From positions 4,932,801-4,996,800 of the forward strand of contig NC_067198.1 in NCBI RefSeq assembly GCF_000699445.3: 64,000 bases of DNA, read 5' to 3'. Below are positions 38,001 to 50,000 of this stretch, in pieces. This DNA is from Schistosoma haematobium. Lineage: Eukaryota > Platyhelminthes > Trematoda > Strigeidida > Schistosomatidae. Made by a program: the position numbers and the translations under genes. Positions within the stretch are counted from its first letter, which is position 1. Each line of letters opens with the position of its first letter. The notes beneath the pieces were generated by a model. That model ran no database searches and had not been told where the DNA came from. It was given only the letters and a program-made list of their open reading frames with translations.

Positions 38001-41000
38001 GAGATTAGTATTTTTAATTAATTTGGAACGTTTGAAGTCAACCCCCTCACATAAACACACACACACACTAAGTAAAGCTTCTGTATCCAACATCCTAAGT
38101 TAAACTCTGGATGTACGCTTTTCGTTCTCATCTTCATAAAACGAGTAGAAATTCTATTACATATGCTGTAAACGCGCGATTTTATGAGAGGACTTTCATT
38201 ATCTCAAACCATATGGCCAATTCAAATGCAGTGGAAAAGGCTCGGGGAGTGGCCCCCTAAGAAAACCACCTGCTTCGATTTGGGCACCCGGGCAGTATCA
38301 CAGCCCTCACACATATCGAATAAGATTTGTGTGGCGCATATGTATTTGATGCCTTCTTGTACCAATATCTATGTATTAAAATAAATTAAAAAAAGAAAAC
38401 CAGGGAAGGCTGGATACATGTTTTGCCCTAGTATGGGATTGCTCGAGAGTGCTTATTCTCGACCCCTTCGGGAATAAGACTCAGGAGCACCAGGTCTCGT
38501 AACGAGCGTTTAACAGTCAAACTACTGAAAGCTTACATTCGATCTACAGTCGGATCGTGTATGATCATAGCCAATGAGTAGTCACGTACTAGAGAGAAAC
38601 TGCCAGCAAGTCCCCTATGATTCTGAATGGTTGTCTAACTAAGATCCGTCCACGATGTTAACTATAAAGCTCATCAGCTTCCACAAACCTCTTATGCTAA
38701 TAATGTTTTTTAGAATTTATACTAAACCTTAATGAAGATTTCTGTCATTCAAATTATCACTTTACAAATTTGAATTCTCATATCAAACTTCGACTTTGAT
38801 TGTGTTTAATTCTCATTCTTCATGGCTGATATGTACAAAATTCGGTCCAACTTCGTATATGGATGAATTTTTTTGATAATATTTAGACACATTTCCTTAT
38901 GATTTGATCTATTTCTAGATAAATAAATAATCATTGCTTCCAATCGTAACTCATCCACTAAATATGCATTTATATGATCAGCTTTTAAGTTACATTGTTT
39001 TATTTGAGTGTCCGTTATCTTTGAACCATCATCCATCTCAGCACATCTGAAAATTGTCCTTTAACTATTAAAGCATGATTGTAAAATGCACATTGTTCTA
39101 GAAATATTACTACGGGTTTTGTCCAACAAAAACTACAAAATATTTTAACAGCTGAAATCACGAACTGATCTTAGTTAGACCAACATTGAAAACCTGGAAG
39201 CACCACCCCTCACTCTGAAATTAAACCCAAGACCTTCGGTTCCGCGTATGAACTCTTAATTCTAGACCACTGAGCCGACTGGCATCAAAAAGTATTAATG
39301 TTTAACTCCAGTCAGTCTACGATTTTGCGCAACCCCATCATCCTTCTAAATTAGTGCAACTCAATAACCTATTTTGAATTCATGTACTCGACTATAGATC
39401 ATATATATCTTTTCCGTATGTCAAGGTTACTAGGGTGTTCAAAATAAAAGTGATGTGAAGTATCACCTTGTTATTTCATAGTTGGAATTTTGAAGAATGG
39501 ATTGTATAGATTTCACCTATTCTGAAATTTGGCTTCAAAAATACTTATCAAGTAAAGTGTTGGTCAATATCAAGTTACCTAAACAAATAAAAACTAGATG
39601 TTAGTTAGTGTTTCGTAATGTAATAATCTCAGTTCTACATAAAGGCGGTAACAGTTAAAATAGTTCAGTGCAAATATCTCTGTAAAACTGGGTAGTGCCT
39701 ATTCTAATCTCATCAGTTTTCTCATAACTATCTACATCTTATTGATAAGTGTTGCATAGAAAGTAGTTTATGTTTAGGAGCTCCCATCGGTTGTACTGAA
39801 CCGGGTAATATCTCGATATACTTAGTAAGTTATTGGACTTTAGTTTGTTACATCATCACACTCCTTATATCGTCGTTAAAGGGATCAATAAATTTTTTTC
39901 TACTACGACACTCAAAAAACATCTTATATATATAAATTGTTACTACCGTTATGACTTAATAGCTTAAACTTATGTCTCTCAATATTTTTTCGTCCAAGTA
40001 TGATTGCCTAAACCTGTACACAAAAATGTATGATTTATAGCTGACTGGTAATTGTACTTACATGGGGATATTATCTTACTCTCTTTCAACATTAGTACTA
40101 ATTATTGTCAGGTAGTTAAATGACACTTTTGTATTTATTTTTGTTATTTTCTAAAGCATTTTACTACCCTGTAGTAGTAAAAGACCAACAAGTATCTTTT
40201 TTTAATGTACGGATGGCATTGTTGCATTTTGTGTTGAATGATCAGTAGCGAATTTACACAGTGTTTTGGAAGGTCAATGAATGGATCTTATTACTGGTCA
40301 TTCTAGGAGTAGGAAAATATCTAATAATATTCTAACCTCAGATTCTTGAAAGATATGATTGTGTTAATTGCTTGTTGTTGTGTCATGAACAGGCAAATTT
40401 AATTTGGAACTTTAGAACAAGTCTAGTTTCACATCACAACAGCAAAAGTTATAAGTAGGTTTTGTGTCATTATTTTTTCTCTTTCATCCCGTTCTTTAAA
40501 TTCATGTTCATAGAACACATTCGTCATAAACTAGAATACCATTGAAAACTAGGAAGCACTAGACAGCTGCTTCGTCCTAGTATGATACTCTTCAGCAGTG
40601 TGTACACATGACGTTGTCAGGGGCCCAATGTAGGACCCTGAAGTTTCTTAGTGTGCACTTTGCTTTAAAAACCACCAGATCGGTGTTCAATGCTTTACAT
40701 CTCTAACTGAAATTAGTTTTGATTTTTTGTCTTTTTTTTTTTGCTAAAGGTAGGTGATTAATAGTTGGATTACATATACTAACGCATTAATCTCAACTAT
40801 ATACAGATGATTTATCATCTGATTCGTTTATTAACTACTGACTTTTCACTTCTTATATAATAGATTGATTATGTTATAAGGCAATTTCAAAGTGTTGTAC
40901 ATTTGCACTGTAATGTAATGTTAGTGAGTTATGTTAATGAGTTTCTTGCAGTTTAATAATTCTATTGATATATTCAGTGTTAATTGCTTATAGAATCTTC

Positions 41001-44000
41001 TCCGGCTTTTCTTTTCAGAATAATAATAATGCTACTAATAATAGTAGTTTCTGCTGCAACACAGGCCTAACCGATATGGATTCCCATCCTACTTCAACTA
41101 ATTCAGGTAATTAATTTTGGCGCACATTTAGTATTTTTTTCTGTCTTGTTTCTATTTTACAATGTAGCATTGGTTCAACTAAGAAAGTAAATTATATATT
41201 TTTTTTAATTGTCAAAATGTAAGAGTATCGTTTATTACCAGAAGTTATGAGATTCATGGTTACAATAGAAAATTATCATTGTCGATTAAAGCAAGTATAA
41301 ATACTTATCTTTTCATTCAGGAGTAGTTGGTGGGGGTGAGTTAGTAGCTAGACAAAAAGTCCCTTGTTATATTTATTACTATAAGTTCTGTTTAAGATTC
41401 TGTGCTAATGTGGTATTATTATTTATTATTTATTTTAACACAGATATTGGTACAAGAAGGCATCAAATACATATGCGCCACACAAATCTTATTCGATATG
41501 TATGAGGGCTGTGATACTGCCCGGGTGCCCAAACCGAAGCAGGTGGTTTTCTTAGGGGGCCACACTCCGAGCCTTCGACCTGAAGGTCTGATCCACAAGG
41601 CAGTGGAGCATCGTAAGGAGATGCAGTCCCATGGTAGCCGGTGACCAACGATTGGTTCATACGCCATTTGTTCCCACAGGATACTGGAGCCCATGTGCAC
41701 CATTGGTTTGGTTTGGGGTCCGGTTAAAGCGCCGGACATTCGCTTTTCGTCCTCTCATTTTTGTAAATAACACCCCCGCCACGAGAAGGCAGTGAGTAGG
41801 ACTTCCCTGGCAGAGGCTATATACGCGTGGCTATGTGAGAGCATTTCGAGAGGGAGAGCGGACTCTCCTCATTCTCGGCCGTACCAGGGCATTTGGGGGC
41901 AACTTGAACTGATGTACGTATGTACAAATTTCTACGTTGTTAATGACGGACTGACTCTGTTTAAAGTTTATTTTTGCGTCTAAAACAGTAAATATGAATG
42001 TGACGTTTAATGTTTAGAGATTTATTGTTAGGTCAAGTAGATTTAATAAACATAGAAGATAGACTTTCAAGATAACTATTCATTTTAAGATAAATAACAT
42101 ACTAATCAATCATTTTAATTCATGCTTTGATCTATGATAAGTATTTCAGCTAGCGTTTTAAAGAATTCTATAAGCTATTAGTTGTGATACTTTTATTATT
42201 CTATATCTTTCTCTCAAAAGCTAATTTCATAGTTCATCTTTCCTAATTTGATCTTCACATTAGTAATTATCTTTAATTTCTTTCGTTTATCAATCATTGT
42301 ATATATTGATTAAGTTTTCCTGGTGAAACTATAATTTATAGACGAACCAATCAGGTATAAGATAATAGGTCTCCGATTTTGGCTCGAAATTCACTCATTC
42401 ATTTGGCTAAATAGAATTTCCGCATTGTAGCTGATGTCAGTTGATGATGAAAACCGTAAATCTAATTTCTAACTTTAACCATCAAATGTAAATCATAATT
42501 TTAATTCCTTACACAGGTTTATAACCCTTTTTTGGTCCTGTTTTTAACGTGTACACTCTGAAGGTCAGTCTAGCGACACTCAAATGTCGTCCATAATTAT
42601 TATTCCCACCGTTTTTTGTCTTTATCTTAAAAATTTATTGGTTATCATAATAATGTCTGTATGAATGCTTTTTTAAGATCTAACCCTATAACCTCATTTT
42701 TAATCTAATCTCTTATTTTGACTAAATCATTGTAATTTATTACAGTTATTATAAAATAAGACGAATGAGAGTTAGAATGTACAAAAAGTCAAAATTAGAT
42801 ACGTGTAAAATTTATTAGTTGAATTCGTGAGTCATTGTAATCTAGATCACCATTGAAAATTTTGAAACAATGAATGGCCATTTCATCCTAGTATTGAACT
42901 TCTCATTAGTTCGCATCTACGATCCCACTAAAGAGTCCTATACTAAGACGAAACGGCCAATCAATATTTATAGGTTTTCAATGGTGGTCTAGCTTATATC
43001 GACTTATGAATTTAACTATTTAATCACTACAATCTCTCACTGATTTTCATAATTTACAGGTTGTATTCGGTTGTTTATCAAATAACTTCTGTTTTCATAT
43101 TTATTTACTGATTAGTGTATATTGGCCAAGGAAATTGATAATTATATAATTTCATAATTTCTTTTATTGTTAAATGTCTTTTCCCCATAATTCGAGTACG
43201 CGATTATGAATATTCACTACTCTTATAGCTCTAATAATCATTTAATTTGTTTTGTGTAAATGTGACTTCGTCTTTGATTAGTTTATTTTCTAGAATTATC
43301 CATTGGTTAGACGAATTCGGTATATATGAACGTTCCATTTTAATGGAGTTGATAAATACTGCTTCTGAGCTAGTAGTAGTCCACTTAGGTCTCAGAATCT
43401 GTACAATAATGAATAGAGCCTAAATCTACTTTTCTCGTCTAGGTTCTGTGGAAAGGCGTCTCCCTAACGCTTAATCCATGTCTTTTTTTTGGTTGGATTC
43501 ATTGAAATATTGAATCTTTATGATAACATTGTGATTTACTCTTGATATGAAAGAATAATGTCATAGACTGTATACCAAATGTGACACATTATTGATGTCT
43601 TTTATGGTATCAAATATTTACCGGATCATAAATAATAAAACAGAAAGAAAAGCAGGTCGACATACTTTTGTTTACTGTTAGTTTTCGTCTGTTGTAATAT
43701 TTAGGATACTGATGGCGATGATTTACAATTCAAATGGATACCTTTGATGGTGTTGCATCCTTTAAACCGAAATGGTTTGATTGCACAGCGTTTATCATTA
43801 TACTGTTGTCCAGAATGATAATTAAAGCTTCTCAATCAGTCTGTTAGCTCAAAGAACTTAATATTACCAAAAGTTCGGCTACCAATAGTACAATTTTGTT
43901 TTACCTATTTTATATTGTTATCAATGAAGAAAGTATCCAAACTTAATGAATTATATGGAATCTTGAAGTATTAACATATCAATCAAGCCTGCTTATATAT

Positions 44001-47000
44001 ATCCTATGCTGTGAATGTATTTTGTTTCTAACTAGAGAAGGCACTTCTTTTATCTTGTTCATACTATAACACTGAATTTGTATTATGTCGATTGTCTCAT
44101 TACGTAACTTTAATTATATACATAATCTTTTGTTTTCCTTTTCAAGCTTCCTCATTTACATGGCAACTCGACGATCCCGCCATTTTATCCAGTCGGTTAT
44201 CATCTTCAAGTAAATTAATACATGCATTGTTGTGTTATAGTTTCAATTGATTATTGAAATGACTGTTTTGTAGTTTAAATCACAGATCAACTATAGCTAA
44301 ATAACCATTTAAAACCAAGAAGCACTCAATAGATGTTTCGTCTAAGCATGGCTTAAAAACTCATTCCATCTGGCTCTGAACGTAACGAAGAGCGGAGTCA
44401 GCTTAAGCGCAAGCTGACAAGAAGCCTACGCAATGATCGTGAATAGTAGTGGGTAGCGAAAGCAAGAGATATGGAAAAGGCAGCGGCACTAGGTCACAGC
44501 AGACAACTGTTCAGACTTATTAAGGAAACCGGTATTAGGAACCCGACTGTTAGCGAAACTATCTCGGAAAAAGCTGGACATATTATACACTCTCAATCCA
44601 GGAGATTGGATCGACGGGCAGAACACTTCAGGGATCAGTTCAACTGGCCTTCAGCCACACTTTGGTTTCCCACGATCTCCAGTCAACCTGAATAGCAAGT
44701 TGATGTAAGTCCTCCAACTCTTTACGGAGTTGAAAAAGCTATAGGAAACATGAAGCGTGGGAGAGCAGTGGGCCCTGACAGGTTTACCCCTGGGATTTTT
44801 AAGGATGGCGGTCCAGTATTAGCAATGAGATTAACCGAGGTCTTAGGTAGAATTTGGGAACTGGACGTAATCCCATCTGACTGGTCTCAATCACTGATTG
44901 TGGCAGTCTATAAGAAAGGACGAAAGTCCTCTTGTAACAATCACAGAGGAATCAGTTTGACTAATATAGCGTCTAAAACATTAGCTTCAATAATACTTCG
45001 ACGCCTAACTGAAGCTCGTGAAGAGCAGACTAGAGAAAATCAGGCTGGTTTTCGACCTGGATGTGGTTGTATAGATCAGATATTCACACTACGTCAGGTT
45101 CTAGAACAGAGAGACACATTCAGACGCTCCACAATTGTAGTATTTCTCGACCTTAAGGCGGCATTTGACTCTGTTGATTGTGAGGTTCTATGGCAGTGTT
45201 TGTCACTGAAAGGAGTACCAAAGAAGTAAATTAACCTTATAAAGGCTCTCTACGGGAACACAACTGGTAGAGTGAGAGCTTTTGGCGAACTGACATCAGA
45301 ATTGATTACCTCAAGTGGTGTTCGTCAGGGCTGTCCACTCTCCCCATTCTTGTTTAACTTTGTCGTTGACGTGCTTTTAGAGATAACACTTTCCTCGTCT
45401 AAATTTCCAGGGGTTGAACTTTTACCAGGAGATTCACTTGTTGTCTTAGAATATGCTGATGACATAGTTCTATTTGGTGAAGACTGAAAAAATACAGTCT
45501 CCTGACCACTCTAAGTAACAGTGCAGGCATGTTCGTGATGCGATTCTCCCCCTCGAAATAGAAAATGCTGCTTCAGGATTGGGTTGCATCGACACCCGAA
45601 CTAATGATAGGGAGTGAAGTAATTGAGCGTGTCGATCGCTTCACTTATCTTGGAAGTCTCATCAGCCCTTGTGGTCTGGTGTGTGACGAAATCTCAGCAC
45701 GGATACAGAAGGCTCAACTAGCTTTTGCCAACTTGCGTCATTTATGGCGTAGGTGAGATATCCGTCTATCAACCAAAGGACGGGTTTACTGCGCAGCAGT
45801 TCGTCCCGTCCTACTTTATGGCAGTAAAACATGGCCGGTAAGAGTAGAGGATATTCGTAGGTTATTAGTCTTCGATCATAGGTGTCTTCGAAACATTGCT
45901 CGTATATCCTGGGACCATCGAGTAAGTAGTGCTGTTGTTAGGAAACGGGTACTAGATAAGGATGGAAAATCGATTGATGAAGTAGTGAAGCTTCATCAGT
46001 TTAGATGGCTGGGACATGTGTTACGTATGCCCAACCACCGACTGCCCCGACGTGCACAAATCCATGGAGTCACTGACAAGTGGACTGAACCATGTTAGTA
46101 GGTGTAGACTATCTGGTTGGGATCTGTGAGATGACAGCAACCGATGGTTAGATACGTTGAATGACATTGGCACAAAGTCGTTTGCAATGACGCAGGTGCA
46201 TCCACTCTGTGTTATCCTAAACTCTAATCTTCTGAATTCTTCATGTCCTTTATTTTCTTTCCAAATTTATTTCACTGGATTATACTCTTTGAATAACATC
46301 TTCAAACCCTAATCTTTCCGATTACTGCTTATACTCTTACTACATCTACCACCACGGGATTTGAATCGACAACTGTATCTCTGTGCTAATGTGGTATGGC
46401 AACTCGAATTGATGTACGTACGTACGAAGTTCCACATCGTTACTGACCGACTGATGGCATTCATCGGAAGTTCTCACTCCACCGACACTTGATGGTCGTG
46501 CCATGTATTGAATAGAAATGTCAAACATCGGATGCCAACTCAGTAGTCTTTAATTTGAGGTCTTGATCGAGGACGCACACTGCTGGTGAGCCACATGCTG
46601 CGATGTAACACCTGTTCAGTGCAGTGCTTCCTGGCTTTTAATAAGTATATGGCTTCAGTTAGTCCATCATGTAAACTGCAAGATCTGACGATCTTCTTAA
46701 ATCCTATTGTGCTAATAAAACTATTGTTAAAATATCACTATTTTAGCCATTTTTACTATCTTTTGCTTATATGAAACATATATCACATAGATTACTTATT
46801 GATTCCTGATTATTTTGGAAGGCCTGTAGAACTTTTTCTTGGGAAAATTACTAAGTTTTCAAATATAAATATTCACCTTAATTTTTTCTGGGGGAAGGCA
46901 ATTCATTAAAAAAATATTTGTTATGACCGAGAGTGGGGACAGTCTATTCTTACTCTTCAAATGTTCCTATATAACCACTACCAGGGAAGTCGTATTTATC

Positions 47001-50000
47001 GCCTTTTCGTGGTAGGTGCTTTTTACGAAATTTAGGGGGGCGATAAAAGCACATCCGATGCGCACTGCTCAGGAGTCCCACAATAGGTTGAAATGGCCTT
47101 CCAGGTATTTCATGGTGGTTTAGCTTCAATTGACTCATGATCCCAACTATTAAATTAATATAATATTCACAAAAACCCCTCTCTGATACTAATAATAATA
47201 ATTCTTTGAACATTCTAGTTCTTTTTGGACATTTGGATTTTTGTTATTTAGTTAATTGTAAAATATATCCCTTTCTATTGTACTTACTATTGTGTCTTAA
47301 AGATTTTGTAATACGGAACATTATGAGGCAGAAGATATGAGTTTCAGTTGGATACTTTTGGTAGTATCGAGTTTTCTGAATTAAATAGTTGAATGACAGA
47401 ATATTCAGTATCATTCCGGGGATAACATTATCAACACATAATCTACGTAGAATGACTATGAGAACTTTGCAATTCAGGTATATTTATCATCAATGAAGTG
47501 ATTTATTTTCATTAGTCGATCTAAGCTAGATCGACATTAAAAACCTGAAAGCATTGGACGGTCGTTTCATTCTAGTACGGGACTCTACAGTAGTGCTCAT
47601 CTACGATCCTGCACCAAATGCACTTGAATCCAGAACCTTTGGTTTGGCACGCGAACGCTTAACCTCTAGACTAGTGCTTCCAGATCTTCAATGATGATCA
47701 ACTCATGGATTTAAATGTGAATATACTACAATCTCTACAAATCTACATACTGATTTATGTAATTAAATTAAATCAAACCCAGTTGAACTATTAATGAGAT
47801 GTTATTTCTGTGCTTCATATTTTTTTTTAGATTCTACAGTGAAAAATAATCAGATCTCATCTACAGATTTACTTGAACGTAAGCTTTGCTTTTATTAAGA
47901 TATCTACAAATTATATTAACTAATGTGTTGTATAGTATTAGTAAATGCTACCATTGTTTGGTTAATTAAGTGCTTACTTTATTGATGATCCTGCTGTGAA
48001 TATATATATTCATATTCAGAAGGGGTATTTTGGAGATTGTAGTAATTTCAGTAGTTGAGACCATGACTCAATTGAAACTAGACTACCATGGAAAACCTGG
48101 AAGCACTGGACGGCCGTTTCATCTTATTGTGAGGCTCTTTAGTAGTACACATCCACGATACCGCATGGCCGGATTCGAACCCAGGACCTATCAGTCTCGC
48201 GTGTGAGCGCTTAACCACTAGATCACTGAGCCTGCCGGCATCCAACGATGTCTTACTTCAACTAATCCACGAAATTGAGCGATACATCCACCATTGTCAT
48301 CAGTGAGTTACTATCTTACAACTGACCCGGTTGATAGGTCCTGGGTCCGAATCCCACGAGGCGGAGTCGTGGATGCGTACTGCTAAGGAGTCCCACAATA
48401 GGACAAAACGACAGTCCAGTGCTTCCAGGTTTTCCATGGTGATCTAGCTTCAATTGACTCATGATCTCAACTATTGAAATATATATATATTCTTTGTACT
48501 TTAACAACATTTGTATCCTCTGATCTAGATGATTTACTTGTGGAGATTTTATTGTCTTTTTAAGTTAGGTTCTGATGAGATTGTTTCAACGAATAATGGA
48601 AATATCATCCAGATTAGATAATTCAACAACTATTCTTAATGGTTAGATTAGTCGACAAAAGTTAGGATAATATCTCGACGACTTTTAGGAATGTATTGAC
48701 ATATCAGAAGAAATTAGTGTTTATTCATATACAAATTTATATTAAGAAGTAATTCAATTAAAAATAAACAATTGATTTCAATATGATCAATAAATTGTTA
48801 ATTATAATAATAGAAAACAGATTAGGGTCATGTATTAAGATTAACAGTGTTAAGATTATTAGCTCGAGTTATATGGGCTTAAAGGTTTTGGAGTTAGGAG
48901 TTGAAATTAAAGTAGATTAATCATTTTTATCTACACAGATATTTTTTGAATATACCTTGAATCATACCAAGTTCACTCAGTGTGTAATTAGACACATGTG
49001 AAGCGATAATCTATCCTTCATTGTTGTTTAAATTCTACTCAAAATGTAAGAAGCTCTTTCTTACTTCTAATTAGTTCCCTGAAGATCATCTTTACAGTAT
49101 AGTTCTTCATTATTATTCTAAAGAATAAGAATTAAAGATAATTTGTTAATTAGCACTAATGATTAGATATAAGTTTATCCGTCTTTTTTTTAAGCGTTCA
49201 ACTAATGATAATGCGTTACTGAGTATCTTCTGTCAGTTTTATATCTGTTTAATAAATGAGTGTTACATGTAAAAGTGTAATTTTCATTAGAGATTTCATT
49301 TTAAGTACATAAAGTTATTCACTTCTATCTGTTGTGAACCCATCAATTCAGCACATACCTAACATACCAGTTAAACAATATAATTTAGTTAAAGTTAGGG
49401 ATTGAAATGAAATCTCCATTAAAAGTTACATTCTTACATGCATCACTGTCAATAAATGAGCGGAATAAGACTTACACTCATCAAAAATTAAATAGACAGA
49501 TGAATAACTTCTCGTCTGTCAAGTTATTTCAGTGTAATATGATGGATAATTGGTATTAACCAGTCAAATGAATTCATTTGATTGATTTTTAGTTGTAATA
49601 ATCTAGTATTTTCTATGCTCGTTACGCTTACTAATTTAGTAATGTAATATTTAATTGTAGTTCACTGTAACTACGAAATTAAATCCTTAAGATAGAATCT
49701 TTGTATTTAGTGACATTATGCTACTAGGGAAATTAATATGCTGTAACTTGCTATATGCAGTCAGTTATCTGGGGATACAAATAGCGTTTACTCATACTAT
49801 ATCGTCATTAACTTTCTTCCTGTATGACAGAAGTATTTTTTATAATGCATAATGCGCACTGCTGAGGAGTCCCACAATAAGACGAAACGGCCGTCTAGTT
49901 CTTCGAGGTTTTCCATGGTGATCTAGACTCATTATCTCAACTAAGGACCAATATGTGTATCAATGAGTTAACCTTTGACCTTGATAGCGATAGTAACACA

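Noticed and set aside
41419..41739. 106-codon protein on the minus strand
   Set aside because: It lies wholly in repeat B; the frame is broken in B1, B2, B3 and B4.
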